Shown piece after piece: positions 1-5,654 of a stretch of DNA of 5,715 nucleotides. Within the stretch, counting starts at the first letter, position 1, and each line of letters starts with the position of its first letter. The DNA lies in assembly GCA_013816415.1 (NCBI GenBank), contig JACDEN010000210.1, positions 1-5,715 on the forward strand, read 5' to 3'. The notes beneath the pieces were generated by a model that saw only the letters and a list, made by a program, of their open reading frames with translations, searched no databases and was not told the DNA's origin. Source of the DNA: Planctomycetota bacterium. GTDB lineage: Bacteria > Planctomycetota > UBA11346. The position numbers and the translations under genes are program-made.

Positions 1-16
1 CGTAACGATGGTCGCG

Positions 17-328
17 TCAGCCCACCTCGGCCAGCTCCACAACGATCTCTGGGTGCTTATCCAGTAAGGCGAGGAGTGCAGCCGTCGTTCCTGTTGGTGC
101 GTTCGACCCCTGCTCCCACTTCTCGACGGTGCGCCGTGACGTGTGCAGACAGCGAGCAAATACCTCTTGGCTCATGTGCACCCTGGAACGAATCCGACGG
201 ACACGCTTGCCTGACATGATGATCGCTCGCAACTTTGGCACCGTGTAGGTACGCAAGGTGATCTTCCCGGCATAGTGATCCTTCACCGAAGCGAATGAGT
301 CCCGTAGGTCATCCATGAAACGACTCAT
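17..328 (-). CDS. higA: HigA-type antitoxin, XRE-family helix-turn-helix
   Basis: A 103-residue DNA-binding antitoxin that would neutralise the toxin encoded just upstream and repress their shared promoter. Residues about 47-100 form a lambda-Cro/XRE helix-turn-helix: MSQEVFARCL is the first helix with its SQ..FA signature, and TSRRTVEKWEQG is the turn plus recognition helix. It ends with a leucine-rich helix (ALLALLDKHPEIV). The N-terminal 45 residues are basic and probably contact the toxin. The ATG at 328-326 lies inside the toxin stop codon (ATGA, 4-base overlap), and a purine-rich AAGGGG about 8 bases upstream could serve as its ribosome site, so the two genes are translationally coupled. 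Toxin-before-antitoxin order is the HigBA arrangement. The family assignment is firm. The higA symbol rests on gene order and similarity remembered from the family, and a NadS-like name would be equally defensible. Confidence 0.85.
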   Translation of the reverse strand: MSRFMDDLRDSFASVKDHYAGKITLRTYTVPKLRAIIMSGKRVRRIRSRVHMSQEVFARCLHTSRRTVEKWEQGSNAPTGTTAALLALLDKHPEIVVELAEVG

Positions 329-672
329 GATTTGCGCCCCTTCTTGGCCAAGATCTTCATTTCGTGAGCGAAGGTGGCCAATTCCTCTCGCTCATTCTTG
401 GTCAGGTCGTCTTTTTCCTCATGGTCATAGATCATCAACAGGTGGACCATATTGGCCAGAGCAACGTGGAGATAGATCGTCCTACTGCCGCTCCGTTTCC
501 CTTTCCCGCGTTGACTGTTCGCCCATCGGAGCTTGCGAACTCCACCAACACCGGACATCGGATCGCCCGCATCAGGATAGGTCGCCAGATAATGCCTCAG
601 ATCGCTGTACTCCTCATCCGTCATGAGGGCAGGGCGTCGCTTTGCGAAAGACCGAGCCTCAATGAAATCCAC
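325..672 (-). CDS. higB: RelE/HigB-family mRNA interferase toxin
   Basis: A small toxin of the RelE/ParE superfamily, HigB2-like branch, whose members cut mRNA on the ribosome when their antitoxin is lost. From the GTG at 672-670 it is 115 residues, close to the usual 105-120. Family landmarks in order: DEEYSDLRHYL near residue 20, YPDAGDPMSGVGGVRKLRW at about 33-51, the basic stretch GKGKRSGSRTIYL (56-68) with the conserved Arg/Lys residues expected at the active site, and MIYDHEEKDDLTKNE (80-94), the normal 'K/E..DL' strand-helix junction. A TTG at 705-703 would add 11 residues (frame open further), but family members begin about at MDFIEARSF, and the TTG doubles as a candidate -35 box, so the GTG is preferred; neither start has a clear Shine-Dalgarno. 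The stop overlaps the antitoxin start by 4 bases. No lesion is seen, so the pair looks functional. Biochemical activity is inferred from family only. Confidence 0.83.
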   Translation of the reverse strand: MDFIEARSFAKRRPALMTDEEYSDLRHYLATYPDAGDPMSGVGGVRKLRWANSQRGKGKRSGSRTIYLHVALANMVHLLMIYDHEEKDDLTKNEREELATFAHEMKILAKKGRKS

Positions 673-673
673 A

Positions 674-697
674 GGGTCACTGTACCCAAAAAGGGTA
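674..697. promoter_or_regulatory. Probable autoregulatory operator: TACCC-N5-GGGTA plus an extra half-site
   Basis: The plus strand shows a perfect inverted repeat, TACCC (683-687), five A residues, GGGTA (693-697). A further GGGT at 674-677 pairs in the opposite sense with the same ACCC (684-687). Successive half-sites are about 10 and 9 bases apart, close to one helical turn. The array fills the spacer and -10 region of the candidate promoter, where an XRE-type antitoxin would bind to repress its own operon. Use by the antitoxin encoded at 17-328 is inferred from position and symmetry, not from a known consensus. Confidence 0.45.
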
Positions 698-705
698 AAG
701 GTCAA
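679..705 (-). promoter_or_regulatory. Candidate promoter of the toxin-antitoxin operon
   Basis: Read on the minus strand, TTGACC (705-700) and TACAGT (684-679) resemble -35 and -10 boxes (5/6 and 4/6 matches) with a short 15-base spacer. Transcription would begin near 672, coinciding with the preferred GTG start of the toxin, which would make the message leaderless. This fits the lack of a ribosome site there. The spacer is shorter than the ideal 17 bases, so the call is tentative. Confidence 0.35.
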
Positions 706-816
706 GACCGTAGTACACGGGATCGGATCGGTTCACCGCCATGCTCTCGCCGCCGATCGCCCTTCTCCGTCTCGTCGCAGACGAATGAGACTGCAGGAGA
801 AGCCCGAAGGCAGACG

Positions 817-861
817 AAGGCGGGAGAAGGCGGGAGAAGGCGGGAGAAGGCGGGAGAAGGG
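817..861. repeat. Tandem repeat, 10-base unit AAGGCGGGAG, ~4.5 copies
   Basis: Four identical consecutive copies of AAGGCGGGAG run from 817 to 856, followed by a partial copy AAGGG. The stretch just before (CAGACGAAGG) looks like a degenerate copy. The plus strand is almost all purine, with one C per unit. The array lies between the toxin-antitoxin operon and the IS, in a stretch (706-966) with no credible gene. An open frame crosses it, but its product is only low-complexity Arg/Glu/Gly sequence. Confidence 0.92.
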
Positions 862-966
862 AAACGACGGCTGCCGTTCAGCAGGTTGACCCCGCCCTCA
901 CGACCCGCGGCTCAACACCGTGCGCCGCAGTGCCTGCACCATGAAACCGACGCGTTGGGCTTCAAC

Positions 967-984
967 GTGAGCGTCAAACGTGCC
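967..984. repeat. Candidate left terminal inverted repeat of the IS66 element
   Basis: GTGAGCGTCAAACGTGCC starts with the GT..GC pattern common at IS66-family ends and lies at a normal distance (70 bases) from tnpA. It pairs only moderately with the right-end candidate (9 of 18). Confidence 0.35.
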
Positions 985-1009
985 TGCCTAGAAGCTGAAC
1001 TCGAGCTGA

Positions 1010-1015
1010 TATAAT
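1010..1015 (+). promoter_or_regulatory. Consensus -10 box for the IS66 transposition operon
   Basis: TATAAT is a perfect -10 hexamer placed 27 bases before the tnpA start. No good -35 lies 16-18 bases upstream (CTAGAA or similar). Transcription starting near 1022 would leave a very short leader directly before the ribosome site. Confidence 0.5.
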
Positions 1016-1022
1016 CGCGCGC

Positions 1023-1030
1023 AAGGAGGT
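1023..1030 (+). promoter_or_regulatory. Shine-Dalgarno site of tnpA
   Basis: AAGGAGGT is fully complementary to the 16S rRNA 3' end and sits 6 bases before the GTG at 1037, which decides the start of tnpA. Confidence 0.88.
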
Positions 1031-1036
1031 CCGACA

Positions 1037-1417
1037 GTGACCCACATCTCGCGCACAGAACGCCCCACGAAACCAAACCCCGAGAACCGCGGTCGCGAAC
1101 TGATTGATGACTGGCAGCGATCCGGCCTGTCTCAGGTCGCCTATGCCCGCCAGCACCAGATCCGTCCCCATATGATGTCGTACTGGAAGCGACGACTGCG
1201 TCAGCTCGCCGCGAGATCATGTCCACCCGCGTCATCGTTGGGCACTGAGTTTGTTCAGGTCGCGGTCCAAGTGCCGGCCCCATCACCGTCCCTCGGCACC
1301 AACAACGGGCCACCCTTAGAAATTCTCCTGTCGTGCGGAGCTGTCATTCGTGTGATCGCGGGAGTCGACCCCGCGCTCCTGCGCCTGGTCGTGACGATGC
1401 TTGGTGACCGGTGCTGA
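1037..1417 (+). CDS. tnpA: IS66 accessory protein TnpA
   Basis: A 126-residue accessory protein of IS66-type elements (IS66 OrfA/IS3-orfA-like helix-turn-helix). Residues about 18-56 form the DNA-binding region: RGRELIDDWQRSGLSQVAYARQ, then a turn and a basic helix ending YWKRRLRQL. This is the family pattern 'W..SG.S...ya..hgi....l..W.rr'. A Pro/Ser-rich linker (62-92) follows, then a small hydrophobic C-terminal domain, LEILLSCGAVIRVIAGVDPALLRLVVTML, the usual 'i.l..G..irv..g.d...l..ll..L' close of TnpA proteins. The GTG start follows a perfect ribosome site. Its end overlaps the tnpB start by 7 bases. In IS66 elements all three proteins are needed for efficient transposition. The gene appears intact although the transposase is not. 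Confidence 0.93.
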   Translation: MTHISRTERPTKPNPENRGRELIDDWQRSGLSQVAYARQHQIRPHMMSYWKRRLRQLAARSCPPASSLGTEFVQVAVQVPAPSPSLGTNNGPPLEILLSCGAVIRVIAGVDPALLRLVVTMLGDRC

Positions 1418-1797
1418 CCTTCGGGGATAGCCGCCGCATCTTTCTCGCCCGCCAAGCCATCGACATGCGCAAAGGATGCGCGTCGCTGGTGGCCCTCGTG
1501 GAGAACGCGCTCGGGAACGATCCCTACGCGGGTGACATCTACGTCTTTGTCGGTCGCCAGAAAAACCGCGTGAAGCTGATTGCCTGGGACCGCTCCGGAT
1601 TTTGGCTCTGCGCGAAGAGACTTGAGCAGGGGACGTTCGCAGTTCCGAAGGGATCAGCGATCGAGACCGCCACCGGCACGATCACACTCTCGCCCGCGCA
1701 GATCCAGATGCTGCTCGAAGGCATCGACGTCCACCACGCCACCTATCACGCTCATTACCACCGGCGCGATGTCGGAGCGTCCGCGCCAAGTGCGTAA
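1411..1797 (+). CDS. tnpB: IS66 accessory protein TnpB (Orf2)
   Basis: A 128-residue protein of the IS66 Orf2 family, an accessory factor for transposition whose biochemical role is not established. All the signature blocks are present: DSRRIFLARQAIDMRKGCASL (residues 6-26), the core DIYVFVGRQKNRVKLIAWDRSGFWLCAKRLEQGTF (42-76, matching 'lfvF..r...rlK.l.wd..Gf.l..KrLe.G.F'), and the late helix LSPAQIQMLLEGID (93-106). The GTG at 1411 lies within the last codons of tnpA (GTGCTGA, 7-base overlap), an arrangement that couples the two proteins in translation. The frame is intact and of normal length. A 65-base gap separates it from tnpC, longer than in many IS66 elements, where tnpB and tnpC nearly touch. 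Confidence 0.94.
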   Translation: MLTFGDSRRIFLARQAIDMRKGCASLVALVENALGNDPYAGDIYVFVGRQKNRVKLIAWDRSGFWLCAKRLEQGTFAVPKGSAIETATGTITLSPAQIQMLLEGIDVHHATYHAHYHRRDVGASAPSA

Positions 1798-1862
1798 ATT
1801 TAAGCAAACACACTGATTTTATCGTGTTGACGTGATCCCTCTCCTGATATGCTCGCTCCGTC

Positions 1863-3568
1863 ATGCCGCAGAGCGACCGATTAGCGCGGGTGACCGCAAC
1901 GCTGGAGGCGACCCTTCTCCGCCTGCAGGAGGTCGAGACCGAGCGCGTGCGCCTCGCGTCCGAGAACGCCGCGCTGCGCACTTACCAGGACGCCGGCGGG
2001 ATCTCGATCGATCTCGTGCTCGAAAACGCCGCGCTGCGGGGCCAGGTGAATGAGCTGACCGAGAAGTTGGAGGTCATGCACTACCGCATGACCCAAATGA
2101 CGCGGCGCCTCTTCGGCAGCTCCAGCGAGCGCCACCACCCGGACCAGCAGATGCTCGACGAGGTGATGCGCCAGATCCGGGTGGAAAACGCGCTCGTCGC
2201 GAGCGACGCGCGTGCCGATGCCGATGCGACGGCCGTCGCTGCTGGCGACCAGCCCGCCGCGGATTCCGATCCGGGCGCATCTCCGACGCCGGGTCAGCAG
2301 CAGCAGGAACCGAAGAAGAAGGACAAGAAGAAGGGCCGCGGCCGGCTCACCCTCCCTGCTCACCTGCCGATCGAAGACCGGCGGATCGAGGTCCCCGAGT
2401 CGGAACGTCTCGGCCCCGATGGAACACCCCTGCCGGAAGTGGGCGCGGAGATCACCTGGAAACTCGACTACCTGCCTGCCTGGTTCCGCCGCCTGCGTAT
2501 CATCCGTCCCATCTACCGCACGCCCTTCAGCGATGAGGCGCGGATCATCGCCCCGCCGCTGGCCTGCGTCGTCCCTCATGGTCTGCCCACCGATGGGACC
2601 GTGGCCATGGTTCTGGTCGAGAAGTACGACTACCATTGCCCACTCTACCGGCAGGAGACCAAGCTCGAGCGCGCTGGCATCGACCTCAGCCGGGCGACCC
2701 TGATGAACTGGGTCCGCCATGGCGCCGAGGTCCTGGCGCCGATCCAGCAGGCGATCGGAGCTGCCATCCGTTTGAGCCCGGTGATCTCGCTCGACGACAC
2801 CTGGATCGATGTGCTGGACCCGGGCGCGGGCGAGACGCACGTGTCACGCCTCTGGGGCTACTTCGCCGAGGACGAGTTCTTCTGCGACTAGCGGCGTTCC
2901 CGCGAAGGGAAATGGCCCGCAGAATTCCTCGCGGGCTACTGCGGCACCGTGATGGCCGATGCCTTTCCGGCCACCACCGGCTGTTCATCAGCGGAGCGAT
3001 CACGTGGGCGGCGTGCATGGCGCATGCCCGGCGGAAATTCAAGGAAGCGCTGGAAGCCGGTGAACTGGCGGCGAGCCAAGCGCTTGATCTCTTCTCGCTG
3101 CTCTGGCGGGTGGAACGCCGGCTAGAGGACGATCCGCCGGATAGTCGACGAGATCGCCGGCAGGCCGAGGCGGTTCCGATCTTGGATCGCCTGGAGGTGC
3201 TGATGACGGAGTGGGTGGCGACCCAGCGTCCATCCAGCGGTCTCTTTCGGGCGGCGAGGTACACCCTCAAGATTTTCCCGCAGCTCCGGACCTACACCCG
3301 TGACGGCCGCGTGCCGATCGACAATAACGCCCTCGAGCGGCAATGGCGGCAGCCGAGCCTCAATCGCAAGAATTCGCTGTTTGTTGGCTCGGACCGTGGC
3401 GGACATTGGGCAGCGACGATGTTCACGATCTTCCAGAGCTGCCGACTCGCGGACGTCGATCCGTACCGGTACCTGGTCGACGTTTTCGCCGAGCTTCATC
3501 ACGGCCGGACGGACTATGACCAGATGCGGCCGAAAGCATGGGCACAGCGGTCTCGGGCAGCGGCGTAG
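1863..3568 (+). pseudogene. tnpC: IS66 transposase TnpC, broken by a nonsense codon and a frameshift
   Basis: Remnant of the DDE transposase that cuts and joins the IS ends. The intact form would be about 568 residues. Fragment 1 (1863-2891, 342 aa): a leucine-rich coiled coil (5-80, ENAALR occurring twice 20 residues apart), RRLFGSSSER (81-90), a Lys-rich linker (150-158), LDYLPAWFRRLR, then KYDYHCPLYRQE and the first catalytic Asp in SLDDTWIDVL (D311). It stops at a TAG (2889-2891) where the family has Tyr (FDYRRSRE). The same frame continues as RRSREGKWPAEFLAGY and MADAF, with the second catalytic Asp at 2958-2960. One base is then lost near 2964-2970 and homology moves to another frame: GHHRLFISGAITWAACMAHARRKF, NNALERQWRQPSLNRKN with the catalytic Glu at 3335-3337, and the IS66 C-terminal domain FVGSDRGGHWAATMF. 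Every catalytic residue survives but in separated frames, so the loss is recent and the protein should be inactive. Confidence 0.92.
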
Positions 3569-3630
3569 CCTGCCGGGGAACGCGGTCCTCGGAGGCCAGA
3601 CCACCCTGATTAATAAACCTTCACTTCTTC

Positions 3631-3648
3631 GCCTGATTTTCAGCCTAC
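3631..3648. repeat. Candidate right terminal inverted repeat of the IS66 element
   Basis: Read on the minus strand from 3648 this is GTAGGCTGAAAATCAGGC. It lies 80 bases after the tnpC stop, a usual distance, and shares the GT..GC...AAA pattern with the left candidate. Identity is only about half, so the boundary is provisional. Confidence 0.35.
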
Positions 3649-3706
3649 GCGAAAAGCGGAAGTTCTATCGCATGCGACGCGATTGCCCTTGCTGAAGCCA
3701 TCTATC

Positions 3707-3715
3707 TGCTATGTT
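3707..3715 (+). promoter_or_regulatory. Possible extended -10 promoter of the TPR gene
   Basis: TGCTATGTT fits an extended -10 element (TGN plus TATGTT, 4/6), with TTGCTG (3689-3694) 15 bases upstream as a weak -35. Transcription would start near 3722, about 12 bases before the ATG. It lies outside the proposed IS end, so it would be native to the gene. Support is modest. Confidence 0.28.
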
Positions 3716-3733
3716 CATCGTACAGCGACTGCC

Positions 3734-5626
3734 ATGAATTTTCTCAGTCAATCCGTTCTCCATTTTTGTGCAGCCGTCCTCTTGGGGGCCAGTTCATGGA
3801 AGTGTGCGGAGGCCGTTGAGACCATCGAACCGATCCGCGTACTGCAGGACGCGGATCCAGTCTTGATCGCCGGCAGACCTGCCGACATAAGTCGAGTTGC
3901 CAAAGTTTTTGCCCCAGCACCCAACGGTCAGTACTACACGGCGCTTCTCTACGCACGCGCAGCGATCTTCGGAGGAAGAAAAGAAGAAGCCCAGGCGATC
4001 CTCGCCAAGGCTTTTCCAAGCAACGACGGCCTCCACGACTTGCCAAGAGCACTCCAATTGGCCTATGGTGAAACGTTGCGCCGAGCCCATCGCTTTGACG
4101 AAGCCGTGGCCATTGGCGATCGGATAGGTCAAACCGAAAGTGGCATGGGGCGCGCGCAAGCAGCCGAACTCGTGTCCGATGTGTTCGTGTCGAGTCAGCG
4201 GTGGGACGATGCCCTGGAGTGGATCAAGCTCGCGCAGCAGGCTCTGATTGCGTCTGATTACGTGAACGCTGAGAAGGAGTATCGCAACTGTCTGTATGAA
4301 AAGCGGATCAAAATAGAAGGGTTCATTGAATTATTAGCCCATGGACTTGGTTTTCACCTGTACCGCACGGCCAATGAGCAGCGTCACCAGGGATATCATG
4401 ACAAAGCGCTCGCAACCTACGACCGATTGCTCGACCTGCATGTCAAGAACCGCGGCAAGCCTCTCATCATCATCACCGGGATGGATGATCCGCGTATCAA
4501 TGATTCACCGATTCCTGATCTCTATGCAGCAGCAGCCCAGGTATACCGCTGTGAAAGTCTTTTATCATTGGAGCGCTTCGCGGATGCGACCGCAGCGCTC
4601 GGTGCGGTCGTGGCCCAGATTGAGCATCCTTACCGTGGCGAGGCTTTCCGTTTATTAGGTGATGTGGCGCTGGAAGATCGCGGTGACATCGCCACGGCTG
4701 AAAGCTGTTATACCCAAGCGATCACGGTACTCGCTCAGGCCAATGCCCACGCCCGCGTCATGGACCGATTCCAAGTGCCAGACGTCTCGCGGGAGCGCAC
4801 CAAGCCACCACGGACCATGCGCGAACATGATGGGTGGGGCAACCTGGTCTGGTTTCAGCCCGAGCCTGGTCAGGTGATCAATGCGGACACCTGCGACTGG
4901 TACGCCGACTATCAAACACTTCTCGCGCAGACCAAACGCTCGATGTGTCTCTTCCTCGCTGGCCATACTGAGGCCGCCATCAAGGACCTCGACGCCAATC
5001 TGCTGTTGGATCCGGACGATAAGGTACTGACGGATCGCGGCATACCCTCTAATTATCTGCGATTACGCGATGGTTTCCGCTCCGGTCGACTGTACGCGAC
5101 GACCGGTGAGTTAGGACAATTTACCGGGCGTGCGCTGGTCAAAGTTGCTCAGGCAGAGATATTCTTCGAAACCGAGCAGTGGGACGATGCGATCGCAGCC
5201 TACAGCCGTATCGCCACGGACGAGCGCTTGTCGCTATCCGTGGGCGCACGGGCATATCTCGATTATGCTCGCGCCTGTGCGCTCGTGTTCGCCGGCAGGA
5301 GGGAGGAAACGACGCCGTTTACCGTTGGGTTCGTGGGCGCGAAGCCTGAGTTCAGAAATACATCGACCTATTGGCGCGCACTATTTCTTCTCGGGAATCT
5401 CGATCAGCAACAGGAACCAGCCATCCTGACTCGCGGAGCAAATGACTGCCCAGATGCGTCTCTGCGCTTGGACTTCGTTTTGCGTCTTGGCCAATTGGCG
5501 TTCTGTAAACAACAGGACGAGGATGCCATTAAATATTTTAGCGATTTGCGCTCAACGGCAAAGCCAGATGACTATCGGGCTATTGCTGCGACTAAACCAC
5601 TGTGCACTAAAGTGCACAGGATGTGA
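3734..5626 (+). CDS. Exported TPR-repeat protein of unknown function
   Basis: A 630-residue protein. The ATG at 3734 is chosen because it begins a credible signal peptide: hydrophobic core VLHFCAAVLLGASS and a probable signal peptidase I site CAEA/VET after residue 27. A TTG at 3683 in the same frame would bury that signal behind 17 extra residues. No lipobox is present. The mature part is almost all helical repeat. TPR-like helix pairs with the typical Ala/Gly and 'A...Y..a' spacing can be seen near residues 64-95, 101-130, 141-170, 205-235, 263-295, 299-333, 388-425, 467-498 and 578-606 (examples: RFDEAVAIGDRI, YHDKALATYDRLL, QWDDAIAAYSRI, DEDAIKYFSDL). No catalytic domain is recognised. 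Such proteins are usually scaffolds in the periplasm or at the outer membrane, and no partner is encoded in the window. Its bases are less GC-rich than the IS. The C-terminus (KPLCTKVHRM) is encoded by an inverted repeat and may not be native. Confidence 0.8.
   Translation: MNFLSQSVLHFCAAVLLGASSWKCAEAVETIEPIRVLQDADPVLIAGRPADISRVAKVFAPAPNGQYYTALLYARAAIFGGRKEEAQAILAKAFPSNDGLHDLPRALQLAYGETLRRAHRFDEAVAIGDRIGQTESGMGRAQAAELVSDVFVSSQRWDDALEWIKLAQQALIASDYVNAEKEYRNCLYEKRIKIEGFIELLAHGLGFHLYRTANEQRHQGYHDKALATYDRLLDLHVKNRGKPLIIITGMDDPRINDSPIPDLYAAAAQVYRCESLLSLERFADATAALGAVVAQIEHPYRGEAFRLLGDVALEDRGDIATAESCYTQAITVLAQANAHARVMDRFQVPDVSRERTKPPRTMREHDGWGNLVWFQPEPGQVINADTCDWYADYQTLLAQTKRSMCLFLAGHTEAAIKDLDANLLLDPDDKVLTDRGIPSNYLRLRDGFRSGRLYATTGELGQFTGRALVKVAQAEIFFETEQWDDAIAAYSRIATDERLSLSVGARAYLDYARACALVFAGRREETTPFTVGFVGAKPEFRNTSTYWRALFLLGNLDQQQEPAILTRGANDCPDASLRLDFVLRLGQLAFCKQQDEDAIKYFSDLRSTAKPDDYRAIAATKPLCTKVHRM
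5600..5619. repeat. Perfect 9-base inverted repeat at the 3' end of the TPR gene
   Basis: CTGTGCACT (5600-5608) and AGTGCACAG (5611-5619) are exact reverse complements around AA. In RNA this gives an 8-pair stem with a four-base loop. It encodes the last residues of the TPR protein and ends 4 bases before its stop codon. No T-run follows, so it is not a standard intrinsic terminator. It could instead be an operator or a remnant end of a mobile sequence. Confidence 0.8.
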
Positions 5627-5642
5627 AGATCGCTACGGCTAC

Positions 5643-5654
5643 GAACTAAAGTTC
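5643..5654. repeat. Second palindrome with the same ACTAAAGT core
   Basis: GAACTAAAGTTC is a 5+5 inverted repeat around AA. Its central ACTAAAGT (5645-5652) is identical to the centre of the larger palindrome (5606-5613), 39 bases upstream, close to four helical turns. The surrounding 5627-5715 has no recognisable gene apart from an ATG at the very last three bases that could open a following gene. Confidence 0.6.

Larger units (their letters stand above)
967..3648 (+). mobile_element. IS66-family insertion sequence, inactivated (ends approximate)
   Basis: The order tnpA (about 126 aa), tnpB (128 aa), tnpC (about 568 aa when repaired) is diagnostic of IS66-family elements, and about 2.68 kb is a normal length. 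The suggested left end begins GTGAGCGTCAAACGTGCC at 967, 70 bases before tnpA. The suggested right end, read inward on the minus strand from 3648, begins GTAGGCTGAAAATCAGGC, 80 bases after tnpC. These match at only 9 of 18 positions (GT..GC...AAA pattern). The 8 bases outside them (GCTTCAAC and GCGAAAAG) are not the 8-base target duplication IS66 elements normally make. The element is therefore certain but the exact ends are not. Transposition is unlikely because tnpC is broken. Confidence 0.85.

Noticed and set aside
817..861. Tandem repeat considered as a CRISPR array or replication iterons
   Set aside because: The 10-base units are contiguous without spacers, and there is no adjacent Rep gene, AT-rich region or cas gene.
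623..889. Plus-strand frame running through the 10-base repeat, encoding GRRRREKAGEGGRRREKG-like sequence
   Set aside because: Its composition is dictated by the tandem repeat, its first part lies opposite the toxin gene, and it has no recognisable motif.
364..1014. 216-codon plus-strand frame across the toxin and the intergenic region
   Set aside because: It is antisense to a conserved toxin over its first half and reads low-complexity repeat sequence over the second.
1807..1853. Promoter-like TTGACG (1827-1832) and TATGCT (1848-1853) with a short AACAC/GTGTT inverted repeat between tnpB and tnpC
   Set aside because: The spacer is only 15 bases, the -10 is weak, and the predicted start would fall almost on the tnpC ATG. 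Probably chance, with tnpC served by the upstream operon promoter.
1881..2840. Long minus-strand open frame of 319 codons opposite tnpC
   Set aside because: It is the complement of a clearly homologous transposase in GC-rich DNA. The product is Arg/Ala/Gly-rich with no domain, and no ribosome site is apparent.
2955..2975. Programmed -1 frameshift producing a fusion transposase
   Set aside because: No slippery heptamer or obvious downstream structure was seen, and an in-frame TAG about 75 bases upstream would stop ribosomes before the site.
3668..3677. 10-base palindrome TCGCATGCGA just outside the proposed IS right end
   Set aside because: It is short, isolated, has no second copy in the window and is not positioned with a clear promoter.
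5600..5619. Intrinsic transcription terminator for the TPR gene
   Set aside because: The stem lies inside the coding region before the stop codon and is followed by GATGTGAAGATC rather than a T-run.
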